A model generated the notes under the pieces. The model made no database searches. It had not been told where the DNA came from and was given only the letters and a program-made list of their open reading frames with translations. A stretch of 64,000 nucleotides of DNA from Flavobacterium caeni. Its GTDB lineage: Bacteria > Bacteroidota > Bacteroidia > Flavobacteriales > Flavobacteriaceae. Of this stretch, positions 51,433 to 60,829 are shown in pieces. Location: NCBI RefSeq assembly GCF_900101895.1, contig NZ_FMVF01000002.1, positions 62,001-126,000 of the forward strand, in the 5' to 3' direction. The translations under genes were made by a program, and so were the position numbers. Position 1 is the stretch's first letter; each line of letters opens with the position of its first letter.

Positions 51433-52272
51433 CTATAAATCCCTTTTCTGTAATAATTTAAACGATGTGATGAAGAAAAAAACCGTCCAAATGACAACGA
51501 CAGAAATTTCGTACCAGTGCACGCTGTAATCTTTTGGGGCGGCACCCGCGTTGACCTGGTTTTCGATGGCCTTGTACGCCTGGAATTTCGTGATGGGTTC
51601 CTTGATCAAATTGGCCATCGATTCGAGTGGAAAAAAGTCGACGATACGCGCCGAAACTTCAGTGCTGCCGATGATTTTGGGTAAAATCAAATGTTGCAGC
51701 ATCCCTTCGAAAACCCACCAGATGAACAAAAAACCGAGCGCAAAAGCCGACCGTTTGACCAGGATCGCCAGAAAAATGCAAAACGAGAAAAAACACACAT
51801 GTTTGACAAAATAGGCGATAAGATAATCGAGGTCCGAGAAAATGATGCCCGGCTCGTTGTACGACGAAAAACAAAGCCCCAACACCAACGAAAGCGCGAA
51901 CACAAAAACCGTCGAAACGAGCGAGAAGACAATGACGGTAAGGAATTTAGATTGCAAAAATTCTTTCTTGCTGAGCCCGTCGATGAGGTTTTGCTTGAGC
52001 GTCCCGTAGCTGTATTCGTTCGAGACCATCGACACGACAACAATCGCCAGAAACAGCTTGGCCCAATCGGCGAGCCAGGTGTTGAAATGCCAGATGTACG
52101 GAAAGTTGAAGATGCCTTGGTCGGCGATGCGGATCTGGATGCCAAGGACGTCGAATTTGATCGACGCAATCAGCGCCAAAAACGACAACAGTACAAAGTA
52201 ACTGATCGTGAGCACGCGGCTGGCTTTATTTTTCCAGGCTTTTTGCAATTCAATGGCGAGTAGTCTTTTCAT
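51433..52272 (-). CDS. ABC-2 type transporter permease
   Basis: 279 residues, MKRLLAIELQKAWKNKASRVLTISYFVLLSFLALIASIKFDVLGIQI, with about six transmembrane helices (near 20-40, 60-82, 108-133, 145-165, 172-195, 255-275). Its start codon overlaps the stop of the ATPase gene by one base. Exporter with the neighbouring ATPase; substrate unknown, and a role in the cell envelope is plausible. Confidence 0.9.
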   Translation of the reverse strand: MKRLLAIELQKAWKNKASRVLTISYFVLLSFLALIASIKFDVLGIQIRIADQGIFNFPYIWHFNTWLADWAKLFLAIVVVSMVSNEYSYGTLKQNLIDGLSKKEFLQSKFLTVIVFSLVSTVFVFALSLVLGLCFSSYNEPGIIFSDLDYLIAYFVKHVCFFSFCIFLAILVKRSAFALGFLFIWWVFEGMLQHLILPKIIGSTEVSARIVDFFPLESMANLIKEPITKFQAYKAIENQVNAGAAPKDYSVHWYEISVVVIWTVFFFITSFKLLQKRDL

Positions 52273-53171
52273 CAGGCGAGCGTTTTGGTGATTTCAAGGA
52301 ATTGCTCTTCGAGGCTGTTGCGTCTGAAATTCAAATGCGAAAGCACAATTTGTTGCTCGAACAGCCAGCGGTTGAGTTCGTGGGCTTCGAGCGGTGCCTT
52401 GAGATAAACGAGTACTTTGCCGTTTTCGAGCTGGGTTTTCTCTACCGAACGGTGCTGTTGCAATACCGTGACCAATCGTTGCAAATCGTCCGATTGCAGT
52501 TCAAAGAAACCTTGTTTAGACGACATCCCGTCTACCGCGCCGCTGTACAACACCTCGCCCTTGCGCAAAACCATCACGTGCGAACATACTTTTTCGACCT
52601 CGTCGAGCAGGTGCGAGGCCAGCAAGATGGTCGTGCCCTGCGCGGCGATTTGTTTGATGATGTCGCGTATTTGGTGGATGCCTTGCGGGTCAAGCCCGTT
52701 CGTGGGTTCGTCAAGGATCAGGATTTCGGGGTCGTTGAGCAGCGCCGAAGCGATCGCGAGCCGCTGTTTCATCCCGAGCGAAAAGGTGCGGAATTTGCTG
52801 TTCCGGCGGTCGTAAAGCCCTACGAGTTCTAGTTTTTCGGTTACTTTTGAATAAGGGGTTCCTTTGATTTTGCACACCAGCCTGAGGTTTTCCTCGGCCG
52901 TCATGTAAGGGTAAAAGTTCGGCCGTTCGATGATGGCGCCCACTTTCTTAAGGGCTTCGTGCGTTTCGAGTTTGCCGCCGAACCACGCATAATCGCCCGA
53001 GGTCTTGTTGACCACGTTCAGGATGATGCCCAACGTAGTCGATTTGCCGCTGCCATTGGGTCCCAAAAGCCCGTAAACATTGCCTTTTTTGATCTCAAGC
53101 GATACATTCTTGACCGCGTGCAACGGGCCGAATCGCTTGTTGAGGTTGCTGATAGAAAGTATGGTTTCCAA
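52272..53171 (-). CDS. ABC transporter ATP-binding protein
   Basis: 299 residues. Walker A GLLGPNGSGKSTTLG, Q loop, signature LSLGMKQRLAIA, Walker B PEILILDEPTNGLDPQG, H loop TTILLASHLLDEVE. The C-terminal 80 residues resemble the accessory domain of CcmA-type / bacitracin-resistance exporters. Partner of the downstream permease. Together they form an ABC-2 exporter. Confidence 0.95.
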   Translation of the reverse strand: METILSISNLNKRFGPLHAVKNVSLEIKKGNVYGLLGPNGSGKSTTLGIILNVVNKTSGDYAWFGGKLETHEALKKVGAIIERPNFYPYMTAEENLRLVCKIKGTPYSKVTEKLELVGLYDRRNSKFRTFSLGMKQRLAIASALLNDPEILILDEPTNGLDPQGIHQIRDIIKQIAAQGTTILLASHLLDEVEKVCSHVMVLRKGEVLYSGAVDGMSSKQGFFELQSDDLQRLVTVLQQHRSVEKTQLENGKVLVYLKAPLEAHELNRWLFEQQIVLSHLNFRRNSLEEQFLEITKTLA

Positions 53172-53241
53172 ATCCCGTTCGTTTTGATTTCGGTTTTAAA
53201 CGAACAAGGTAAGGAATTGTTACGGCAATTTTCAAAAAAAG

Positions 53242-53481
53242 TCAAACGTGCGAATGCCTGCGCTGGTAAAGGCTTACGAGCGCCTCGTTGATCTCGCGGT
53301 GTTCCTGCGTCAACGAAATTTTGTGTCCGTGAAGGTCGTTGGTGACCTGCATGTGGCAACAGGTACATTCGAATTCCTTAAAATGCTCGGTGATGGTTTT
53401 GGTGGTCACGAACTTGTGTCCAAAAAGTGAACATAACAATCGGCCGCGCAACGAGTTTTCTTTGTAGATGACTGATTTCAT
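53242..53481 (-). CDS. Small Cys/His-rich protein of unknown function
   Basis: 79 residues: MKSVIYKENSLRGRLLCSLFGHKFVTTKTITEHFKEFECTCCHMQVTNDLHGHKISLTQEHREINEALVSLYQRRHSHV. The FECTCCHMQV with GHKF upstream looks like a small zinc-ribbon (pattern C-x-C-C-H) such as in DUF1660-type proteins. Similar small proteins occur alone in flavobacterial genomes. Role unknown. Confidence 0.65.
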   Translation of the reverse strand: MKSVIYKENSLRGRLLCSLFGHKFVTTKTITEHFKEFECTCCHMQVTNDLHGHKISLTQEHREINEALVSLYQRRHSHV

Positions 53482-53610
53482 GTGATTTGGATTTAACTGC
53501 GTTCAGTTGGGCCTATGGCCTCGGTAACAAACGTATGTAATTTTATCGCTGTACAACCAAAATAGTCGATGAAATACACTTTTTAGTCAAAAAAATAAGT
53601 TTATACATAC

Positions 53611-53640
53611 AAAAAAAGCCTCTCGATTGAGAAGCTTTTC
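53611..53640 (-). terminator. Terminator of the nucleoid-associated protein gene
   Basis: AAAGC-TCTC pairs with GAGA-GCTTT around a GATT loop; on the minus strand a T run follows. Confidence 0.7.
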
Positions 53641-53656
53641 TTTGGTGCTTAATGGG

Positions 53657-54715
53657 TTATGATTTCTGCTCCTTGTTGAAGTAGACCAGGTAGTAATACA
53701 TCTGCTTTTCCTCGTCCCAGCCTTTCTCGACAAATTTCTCGGCGCTTTCGGGGTTGATGAAATCCATCTTGATCTGGATGTTCGTATCAAGGTTGATCAC
53801 ATTGCGGATCGATTTGCGCGCATCGGTCACCGCGGCATTCGCAATCGGGAATGTGGTCACGTCTTCGATGCTGTATTTTTGTCCCTTGTCGACTTTGTAG
53901 TTCTTGAACTCGGGAATCAGGTCGGGGTTGTCCAGCACTTCGTTGAGGAAATTCGTCTCCTCGAACTGGTCGTTCTTGGCAAAATAATTCACCGAACGGT
54001 TCATGAACATCACTTCTTCTTTTTTGTCTTCGGCGGGCAACACCACGTCTTTCGCGAATCCTTGGCAGAATTTGAGGTATTTTTTGGTGATGAAATTCTC
54101 GTCCTCAAACGCATCGACCGACAAGAAATGCTCGAGCCAGTATCTTGCATCGTACCGGTTGCTGTCTACGGTCAAAATTTTATAACCTTCTTCTTTTTTG
54201 TGGTTGAAAATCAAACAGCCCTTGTCCAGTTTGTTGAGGTTGATGCCGTGCTGCAGGATCATCTCGAGTGTCGTGCCGCGTTCTTCAAACTGCAAAAAGT
54301 CGGATTGAAGTTCGCTTTTGAAAATACCTACCGCGTCGACCACCTGGTTGTCGATGTTAAGGTTGGTCAGATAGGCCACATACACCTCGCCGTTCTTGAT
54401 GTGCGGATGGTTCGACTGCTCGAACAGGTGCTTGGTGATTTTTTTCGACACCTCATGGCTGTTCGAAGGATTCGTGAAAATCTCGGTCGCCAGGTTGTAC
54501 ATTTCGTTGTATTCCAAATCGACTTCGTGCGCAAACTGGTAGTAGTTCTCTTCTTTTTCGCGGAACGGTTTGAGGAAAAACTCCTTGATCAGCGGCGCAA
54601 TCTCGTCGTTCATGCTGAACGGTTGCCCCGAAAGGAAAATGGCTTCGTTGCGGCTTTTGTTCCCCACGCGGTGGATGGAGAGCGTTTCGATGTGGGTGTT
54701 GTATAAATTAATCAT
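53657..54715 (-). CDS. 37-kDa nucleoid-associated protein (NdpA/YejK family)
   Basis: 352 residues, starts MINLYNTHIETLSIHRVGNKSRNEAIFLSGQPFSMNDEIAPLIKEFFLKPF. The sequence matches the family that associates with the bacterial nucleoid (YejK in E. coli), containing VAYLTNLNIDNQVVDAVGIFKSE and LNKLDKGCLIFNHKKEEGYKILTVDSNRYDARYWLEHFL. Function not well defined. Downstream of, and possibly co-transcribed with, the pRiA4b-like gene. Confidence 0.88.
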   Translation of the reverse strand: MINLYNTHIETLSIHRVGNKSRNEAIFLSGQPFSMNDEIAPLIKEFFLKPFREKEENYYQFAHEVDLEYNEMYNLATEIFTNPSNSHEVSKKITKHLFEQSNHPHIKNGEVYVAYLTNLNIDNQVVDAVGIFKSELQSDFLQFEERGTTLEMILQHGINLNKLDKGCLIFNHKKEEGYKILTVDSNRYDARYWLEHFLSVDAFEDENFITKKYLKFCQGFAKDVVLPAEDKKEEVMFMNRSVNYFAKNDQFEETNFLNEVLDNPDLIPEFKNYKVDKGQKYSIEDVTTFPIANAAVTDARKSIRNVINLDTNIQIKMDFINPESAEKFVEKGWDEEKQMYYYLVYFNKEQKS

Positions 54716-54771
54716 ATAGTAGGTGGTCGGCCCAAGCCAATAAATAATGACAATAAAAAATAATCAATAAA

Positions 54772-55317
54772 TCAGTTCCAGTTCTCCTCAAACCCGTAAT
54801 CCTCGAAATTCTCTCCGCCTTCGTCAAACATGTCAAGGTCGTCTTCATCAAGGTCGTCTTCGAATTCACCGTAAATGTCGTCGCGCATTTCCTCCGATTC
54901 AAACGATTTATCGCCCGCATGCGCTGGCATTTGTCCGTGGCTGAAGAGCAAATCGGGATAGCTTTGTCCGGCTTCGGGTTCTTCGATCGCGGCCAGTTCG
55001 ACCAAAAACGTCCACATGTTCATGAAATCGTACACATAGATGATCTTGGTGTTGTCCTGATCGAGCAGTTCCGATAGTTGGTAGTCGGCCATGATTTTTT
55101 GCTCGCCCGGATTGTCGCCCGTATCAAACAACGAAATCTCTTCGTCCTGGTTCCATTTGTCGTCGCAGGTATAGAACGATGCAAGTTCGCTACCGTCAAA
55201 ACCGAACGCGTTGACGATGGTGTTGTGAAAATCCTCCAAAGAATCGTCTTCCTGGATGGCGATGTCCCTAAAAACATCGTCTTCGGTGTCGAGAATCACC
55301 CTGAATTTGTAAATCAT
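54772..55317 (-). CDS. Plasmid pRiA4b ORF-3-like family protein
   Basis: 181 residues: MIYKFRVILDTEDDVFRDIAIQEDDSLEDFHNTIVNAFGFDGSELASFYTCDDKWNQDEEISLFD ... KIIYVYDFMNMWTFLVELAAIEE. This is the pRiA4b ORF-3-like domain, often found in plasmids and transposon passengers but also in chromosomes. The C-terminal 40 residues are very acidic (EDDLDEDDLDMFDEGG). Function unknown. Confidence 0.85.
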   Translation of the reverse strand: MIYKFRVILDTEDDVFRDIAIQEDDSLEDFHNTIVNAFGFDGSELASFYTCDDKWNQDEEISLFDTGDNPGEQKIMADYQLSELLDQDNTKIIYVYDFMNMWTFLVELAAIEEPEAGQSYPDLLFSHGQMPAHAGDKSFESEEMRDDIYGEFEDDLDEDDLDMFDEGGENFEDYGFEENWN

Positions 55318-55629
55318 GACCGTATTATTTTGTGGATTGCAAAGGTAAAATTAATATCGGTTTTGCGCGCAAAAAGAAATCAACAATATTGCTTTTCACG
55401 ACGGTAATTTTTGTCATCGGCCGAATTCTGCTTCTGGGCCCGCAAAAAGGCAGTTTTTCTGCACTGGGGGTATCGGCCAAAACCGTATTTTGGTAGCCGT
55501 GAAGGGGAGGGGGCATGAAGGTTTCCCTCTAAGAAATCGCCACGGGATTTCGATACAGAAATACTGTACATTTTGTTAAATCTTCAGCCATGAAAGGTTT
55601 GCGGATGGATTCGACTTTGCGAACTTGTT
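55318..55629. other. 312-bp intergenic region with a G-rich element
   Basis: Contains the promoter -7 box 55340-55347 and a G-rich element GGGGAGGGGGCATGAAGG near 55504-55521, followed by TTTCGATACAG near 55550. The element resembles those at 9986 and 20235. No supported gene. Confidence 0.5.
55340..55347 (-). promoter_or_regulatory. Promoter -7 element of the pRiA4b-like gene
   Basis: Minus-strand TACCTTTG, an exact TAnnTTTG match, 22 bp upstream of the start at 55317. Confidence 0.6.
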
Positions 55630-56241
55630 TCAATCCACAGGAGTTCCCGATTTAAAATAGCCATGGATACGGTTCCGGATCTTGTGGTATTTTTTGTGGT
55701 TCGGATAATGGCGTTTGGTTGTCAGGTTGTTGAACACTAGGGCTACGGCCAGCAAAATCAAACAGCCTGTAAGCACCGGCGAAAACACATACCAATAGCC
55801 CAAGTTTTTGATTTCGGCCGATCCGGTCACCGCAATCAACGCCGTCGCGCCACCCGGCGGATGCAACGTCTTGGTGATTTGCATCAGCACGATGGACGAC
55901 GAAACGGCCAGCGGTGCGGTAAGCCAAACCACATCGGGAACCAGTTGCAACACGGTAACGCCCGCCAGGGCCGACACCAAGTGGCCGCCGATCAAGTTGC
56001 GCGGTTGCGCGAGCGGACTCTGGATCACACCATATACGAGCACGCTCGACGCGCCAAACGACCCGATCAAAAATACCACATCCGAATGTGGCAATTGACG
56101 CGACTGCAAATAGGCAATGATCCCGATGCCGACAAATGAACCCACGAACGCCCAAAAATTCTCGGTAAAATCGACCAACGTCTCCCGGTAAAGGATGTAG
56201 CGGGTTTTGCGGTAGCTGCGTTTGATTTTTTCGACTGGCAT
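55630..56241 (-). CDS. HPP family membrane protein
   Basis: 203 residues with four or more transmembrane helices and the HPP motif LHPPGGATALIAV. HPP proteins in cyanobacteria and plants transport nitrite, but most bacterial members are uncharacterised. Its start overlaps the stop of the ClC gene by one base, so the two are translationally coupled. Confidence 0.87.
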   Translation of the reverse strand: MPVEKIKRSYRKTRYILYRETLVDFTENFWAFVGSFVGIGIIAYLQSRQLPHSDVVFLIGSFGASSVLVYGVIQSPLAQPRNLIGGHLVSALAGVTVLQLVPDVVWLTAPLAVSSSIVLMQITKTLHPPGGATALIAVTGSAEIKNLGYWYVFSPVLTGCLILLAVALVFNNLTTKRHYPNHKKYHKIRNRIHGYFKSGTPVD

Positions 56242-57491
56242 TATCTAATGGTTTGCGGGATGCTGTATACGGTAAAAGGAAAAATCCACTTGGCGACGAA
56301 TTTCGAAACCAAACAAATCGTCAAGATAGGAAAAAACAGCGTGTAGTCGTTGGTCAATCCGCACACCAAGAACAAGGCCGTAAAAGGCGCGTGGATGCTC
56401 GCGCTAAGCACGGCGGCCATGCCTATGACCATAAAGTTCAACGGAATTACATGGGCGTCCAAAAATGTATTGAGCACCGTGGCCAGTCCAAATCCGAGGA
56501 ATGCGCCAAGGAACAAGCTGGGCGCAAACACGCCACCATCGCCACCTGCGGCCAAAGTTACCGACGTCAGCAAAGGTTTCAGTACAATCACCGCAACGGT
56601 AGCCAGCGCCAACGTTGGTGTCCACGCAATCGGTTTCTCGGGGAACAGCAGGGCAGTGACCGCATGGTATCCGTCGCCGTACAGCTGCGGCAACAATAAC
56701 AGAGCAGCACTCAGCAAACCGGCGCCAAGCAAAACGCGCAGGGTTTGCGTTGGGATTTTCGCGAAGGTCGATTTCAAAAACAACACGCTTTTGGTCAAAT
56801 AAACCGAGTGCAGCGCGGCCAGCACACCCAGCACCAAAAACCATGGTACCGCATGCCAATGCCATATTGAAATGTCGAGCGCAAACAAAGGTGTTTCCTG
56901 CAACAACCACGTCATGCCGAAAGCCACCGCTACGGCCAAGAGCGTCGTCAGAAAGAACAATTTTGAAGGCTTCTTGGCGATCACTTCAAGCGCAAAAAGC
57001 AATCCGGCCGCCGGACTGTTGAACAGCGCCGCGACACCTGCGGCCACACCTGCTGAAATCAGCTCGGTTTTGTAAAGCCGAAAAATGCTTTGTTTTTGTT
57101 GTGCGACCGAACCTATGGCCGCCGAGGCCACCACCGTCGATACCTCGATGCCCGTAGAGCCGCCAAAAATAACGGTCAAGAATCCGTTTACAAAATGCGA
57201 CGGGACTTTGTAGGCAGGCATGTTCCTGCCCGTTCGGATGCTGTCATAAATCTCGCGGATGCCCTTGTTGGCTTTTCCCTTGAACAGGTAAGTCCTGAGA
57301 AAATAAATGGTCGATAATCCCAAGACCGGGAACAGCAACAAATAGAATCGGTTGGTCTCGGTGAGCGCGAACAAGATGTCTTCGTAGTGTTCGGTCAGGT
57401 GTTTGAGCGCGAGCGCCAGCAACGCCGACAAATAGCCGATCAGCAGCGACGCGACGGCCAATTTACCCACAATCTGTTTCCGGTAAGCCAT
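56241..57491 (-). CDS. ClC-family chloride channel or H+/Cl- antiporter
   Basis: 416 residues from the ATG at 57491 (MAYRKQIVGKLAVASLLIGYLSALLALALKHL); twelve further in-frame residues upstream are possible but less likely. About ten transmembrane helices. The pore glutamate region reads GGSTGIEVSTVVASAAIGS, a divergent form of GREGP with Glu kept; other loops include GGDGGVFAPSLFLGAFLG (the GxFxP anion-binding loop). Inner-membrane anion transport. Coupled with the HPP gene; possibly an anion or pH homeostasis unit. Confidence 0.9.
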   Translation of the reverse strand: MAYRKQIVGKLAVASLLIGYLSALLALALKHLTEHYEDILFALTETNRFYLLLFPVLGLSTIYFLRTYLFKGKANKGIREIYDSIRTGRNMPAYKVPSHFVNGFLTVIFGGSTGIEVSTVVASAAIGSVAQQKQSIFRLYKTELISAGVAAGVAALFNSPAAGLLFALEVIAKKPSKLFFLTTLLAVAVAFGMTWLLQETPLFALDISIWHWHAVPWFLVLGVLAALHSVYLTKSVLFLKSTFAKIPTQTLRVLLGAGLLSAALLLLPQLYGDGYHAVTALLFPEKPIAWTPTLALATVAVIVLKPLLTSVTLAAGGDGGVFAPSLFLGAFLGFGLATVLNTFLDAHVIPLNFMVIGMAAVLSASIHAPFTALFLVCGLTNDYTLFFPILTICLVSKFVAKWIFPFTVYSIPQTIR

Positions 57492-57620
57492 CAAATTGGA
57501 TTGGAATTCGGCTGCAAAAATACGCAAACGATTCGCGAACCCCAGCCGCTATCGCCAATTTTATGATTTAGTTAACCCCGATACGTCATCAAAAAAAACA
57601 ACCGATGGTTGGGCTTTCGG

Positions 57621-58010
57621 TCAATGTTTTTCTCCGGTGCACAGCCCGACGATTTCATGGAAGATGTCGTGTGCCTGGCTGAGCGCCTTGGTGATTTCGG
57701 CGTCCGAGGCCTTGCTGGTCACCAGTTTGTGGATGGCCTTGGTCTTGAGTTGCAGTTTTTCGGCCGAATTGAGGATCGCATTGGTCCTGAAGTCGGCGGG
57801 AACGTCCGATTTGAGCAACGCGGCCGACTTGTGCATCAATTCTTCCGACCGGGTCTTGATCGGCTCTAGGTTGCCTTCCTCGGCCGGATGGAAGGTTTGC
57901 GACATTACGGTGTGCAGGTCTTTGAGCGCGGGCCATTTGTCCATCGATTGCGCCGACGCCGCCCCTGCGAAAAGCAACAAGGCGACAATTGCAAAAAAAT
58001 TGGTTTTCAT
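57621..58010 (-). CDS. Small secreted alpha-helical protein, unknown function
   Basis: 129 residues from the ATG at 58010 (MKTNFFAIVALLLFAGAASAQSMDKWPALKDLHTVMSQTFHPAEEGNLEPIKTRSEELMHKS). Signal peptide followed by a predicted four-helix bundle, ending in QAHDIFHEIVGLCTGEKH with one Cys and flanking His residues. No known family recognised with confidence; a heme- or metal-binding bundle is conceivable but unproven. Confidence 0.7.
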   Translation of the reverse strand: MKTNFFAIVALLLFAGAASAQSMDKWPALKDLHTVMSQTFHPAEEGNLEPIKTRSEELMHKSAALLKSDVPADFRTNAILNSAEKLQLKTKAIHKLVTSKASDAEITKALSQAHDIFHEIVGLCTGEKH

Positions 58011-58154
58011 ACGTGTTGTTTTTAGTTGTATTGAGAAGTTAAAGCGATTTGCCCTGAACGATCCGCCGTCAGAACCCATCGCCGTTTTTGGTCGTTAAGG
58101 AACCTAAAGCTAGTCATTTTTTAAAAACGCCCCGCTCGTTTTAACAGAATGTTC

Positions 58155-58187
58155 AAAAAAAAATCCCCGTCGCACAGACAGGGAATA
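58155..58187 (-). terminator. pheT terminator
   Basis: On the minus strand TCCCTGTC and GACGGGGA form a stem with a TGTGC loop, followed by a run of at least eight T. Confidence 0.75.
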
Positions 58188-58216
58188 AGTAATATAAATA
58201 ATTAATAAACAATTGT

Positions 58217-60637
58217 TTACCGAAGCACCGCGCCCAGTTCTTTCTCGAAGTTCTGCTGCAGCTTGCCCATCACTTTCTCGACCTGTTCGTCGGTCAAGGT
58301 TTTGGTGTGGTCCTGGATCACGAAGCCCACCGCATACGATTTTTTGCCTTCGGGCAAGTTGTTGCCTTCGTATACGTCGAACAGGCTGATGTCCTTGAGC
58401 AGCGATTTTTCGGATTGGCGTGCAATCTTGTAGATCGATTCGAACGAAACGGCCTGGTCTACGAGCAACGCAAGGTCACGGCGCACTTCGGGGTATTTCG
58501 GGATGTCGGTAAATTTGATTTTGTTCGAGACGATTTTCAGCACCTGGTCCCAATTGAAATCGGCGAATAAAACTTCCTGCTTGATGTCGAAATGCTTGAG
58601 CACCGCTTTTTTGACCGTCCCGAATTCAACCAAAACGGTCGGGCCTACTGCAATCGCCAGGCCTTCGGCAAACACGTCAGAAACCAGCGGCTGGGTTTGC
58701 GTCTTTTCGATGCCCAGACGCGACAAGATCAAATTGACATAACCCTTGAACAAAAAGAAGTCCGATGCTTTGGGGGTGTTGGTCCAGTTTTGCGTCGCGC
58801 GGTTGCCCGAGACAAACAACGTCAAATGTTTGCGCTCGTCGTTGCCGCCAGGCAATTTGTGGTAGGTTTTCCCGAACTCGAACAGTTTCAAATCGGCGTT
58901 TTTACGGTTGATGTTGTAGGACACGGCCTCGAGCCCCGAAAACAAAAGCGATTGGCGCATCACCGAAAGTTCGCTCGACAACGGATTGAGCATCGCCACG
59001 TTCTGATTGGCCAACAATTGATCGCTCAAGTCCACATAATCAGGGGTTGTCAGCGAGTTGGCCATCATCTCGTGGAACCCTACCGCATTGAGCTGGCCGG
59101 CCACGATGTTTTGCAATTTATAGTCTTCGGTGCGCGGCGCATTGAACACCGTCGCGTTGATCTTTTTGGTGAAGTTGATGTTGTTGTAGCCGTATACGCG
59201 CAGGATTTCCTCGATCACGTCTATTTCGCGCTGCACATCGACACGGTACGCCGGAATCGTAAGCCCGAGCCCCGCATCGGTCACGCTGTTGACCTTGATG
59301 TCGAGCGACGCCAGGATTTTCTTGATGGTTTCCTTGGGCAATTCCTGGCCGATCAGTTTCGCGGCTTTTGCAAAGTTGAGGAACACCGGAAAATCTTCGA
59401 GTTTCTTCGGATATACGTCGATGACATCCGATGTGATTTCGCCGCCCGCGACTTCCTGGATCAACAAGGCCGCCCGCTTGAGCGCATACTCCGTGATGGT
59501 CGGGTCGATGCCGCGCTCGAAACGGAACGACGCATCGGTCGAAAGCCCATGGCGCTTGGCGGTTTTGCGGATGCTTACCGGATTGAAGTAGGCGCTTTCA
59601 AGGAAAATGGTATTCGTGGTTTCGGTTACGCCCGAGTTCTTGCCGCCGAATACGCCCGCGATACACATCGGGCCTTTGTCGTCGCAAATCATCAAATCTT
59701 CTTCGTGCAGGCTGCGTTCGATGTCGTCGAGCGTCGTGAATTTAGTGCCCGCAGGCAAGGTCTTGACCTGAACTTTTCCGGTGATTTTGGCCGCGTCGAA
59801 GGCGTGCAACGGCTGACCGAGTTCGTGCAACACATAGTTGGTCACGTCCACCACGTTGTTCTTTGGGTTCAATCCGATCGATTTGAGCCTGTTTTGCAAC
59901 CATTCGGGCGACGGCTTGACCGTAATGCCCGAAATGGTAACGCCGCAATAACGTGGCGCGAGCTTGTTGTCTTTGACATCCACGTCGATCTTGAGGACGC
60001 GTTTGTCTACGCGGAACGTGCTTACCGATGGTGTGATCAGCTCGACCTGCGTGCCTTTTTGCAGCATGCCGGCGCGCAAGTCACGCGCAACGCCCAAATG
60101 GCTCATCGCATCGGCGCGGTTGGGCGTGAGCCCGATCTCGAATATTTCGTCGTTTTCTATTTTGAAAACCTTGGCGACGGACGTGCCCGGTTTAAGGTCG
60201 TTTTTCAAGACCATGATCCCGTCATGGCTGGTGCCGAGCCCGATTTCGTCTTCGGCGCAAATCATACCGTGGCTTTCCACATCGCGGATCTTGCCTTTTT
60301 TGATCGTAAAAGCGTTGCCGTCGGCGTCGTACAAGACAGCGCCAATGGTTGCCACCGGAACTTTTTGTCCTACGGCCACATTCGACGCGCCGCAAACGAT
60401 TTGCAACGGCGTGCCTTCGCCCACATCTACGGTCGTGACTTTCAAACGATCGGCGTTGGGGTGTGACGCGCACGTGAGCACATGGCCCACGACAATTCCT
60501 TCAAGTCCGCCTTTGACCGATTGGTAGGCGTCGACTACTTCGACCTCAAGACCCAAATCGGTCAGCAATGCCGCCGTGTCTTCGGATTTCCAGTCGATTT
60601 TGATGAATTGTTTGAGCCAGTTGTACGAGATTTTCAT
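58217..60637 (-). CDS. pheT: Phenylalanyl-tRNA synthetase beta subunit
   Basis: 806 residues from the ATG at 60637 (MKISYNWLKQFIKIDWKSEDTAALLTDLGLEVEVVDAY). Domains in order: N-terminal tRNA-binding OB fold (about 40-150, CASHPNADRLKVTTVDVGEG), B3/B4 (RGIDPTITEYALKRAALLIQEVAGG), B5, catalytic-like core, and C-terminal anticodon-binding FDX-ACB (KYPEVRRDLALLVD ... SYAVGFVIQDHTKTLTDEQVEKVMGKL). Pairs with PheS (not in the window) to charge tRNA-Phe. Confidence 0.96.
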   Translation of the reverse strand: MKISYNWLKQFIKIDWKSEDTAALLTDLGLEVEVVDAYQSVKGGLEGIVVGHVLTCASHPNADRLKVTTVDVGEGTPLQIVCGASNVAVGQKVPVATIGAVLYDADGNAFTIKKGKIRDVESHGMICAEDEIGLGTSHDGIMVLKNDLKPGTSVAKVFKIENDEIFEIGLTPNRADAMSHLGVARDLRAGMLQKGTQVELITPSVSTFRVDKRVLKIDVDVKDNKLAPRYCGVTISGITVKPSPEWLQNRLKSIGLNPKNNVVDVTNYVLHELGQPLHAFDAAKITGKVQVKTLPAGTKFTTLDDIERSLHEEDLMICDDKGPMCIAGVFGGKNSGVTETTNTIFLESAYFNPVSIRKTAKRHGLSTDASFRFERGIDPTITEYALKRAALLIQEVAGGEITSDVIDVYPKKLEDFPVFLNFAKAAKLIGQELPKETIKKILASLDIKVNSVTDAGLGLTIPAYRVDVQREIDVIEEILRVYGYNNINFTKKINATVFNAPRTEDYKLQNIVAGQLNAVGFHEMMANSLTTPDYVDLSDQLLANQNVAMLNPLSSELSVMRQSLLFSGLEAVSYNINRKNADLKLFEFGKTYHKLPGGNDERKHLTLFVSGNRATQNWTNTPKASDFFLFKGYVNLILSRLGIEKTQTQPLVSDVFAEGLAIAVGPTVLVEFGTVKKAVLKHFDIKQEVLFADFNWDQVLKIVSNKIKFTDIPKYPEVRRDLALLVDQAVSFESIYKIARQSEKSLLKDISLFDVYEGNNLPEGKKSYAVGFVIQDHTKTLTDEQVEKVMGKLQQNFEKELGAVLR

Positions 60638-60658
60638 TCCAATTTTTTTTAACGGTCG

Positions 60659-60666
60659 CAAAGATA
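60659..60666 (-). promoter_or_regulatory. pheT promoter -7 element
   Basis: Minus-strand TATCTTTG, an exact TAnnTTTG match 21 bp upstream of the pheT start. Confidence 0.65.
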
Positions 60667-60829
60667 GCAATTGTACCGAAACGACTCAATATAAATTAGC
60701 GGCTTTTTGGGTGTTTTTAAGCTGTAAAATCGCATGCGAATGTTGTAAGCCGACGACGCGCTTAAATCTTTAATTTTATGGGCAATCATCTTGCAATCTT
60801 TCAAATTTTTAATCTTTAAATTCAAGATT

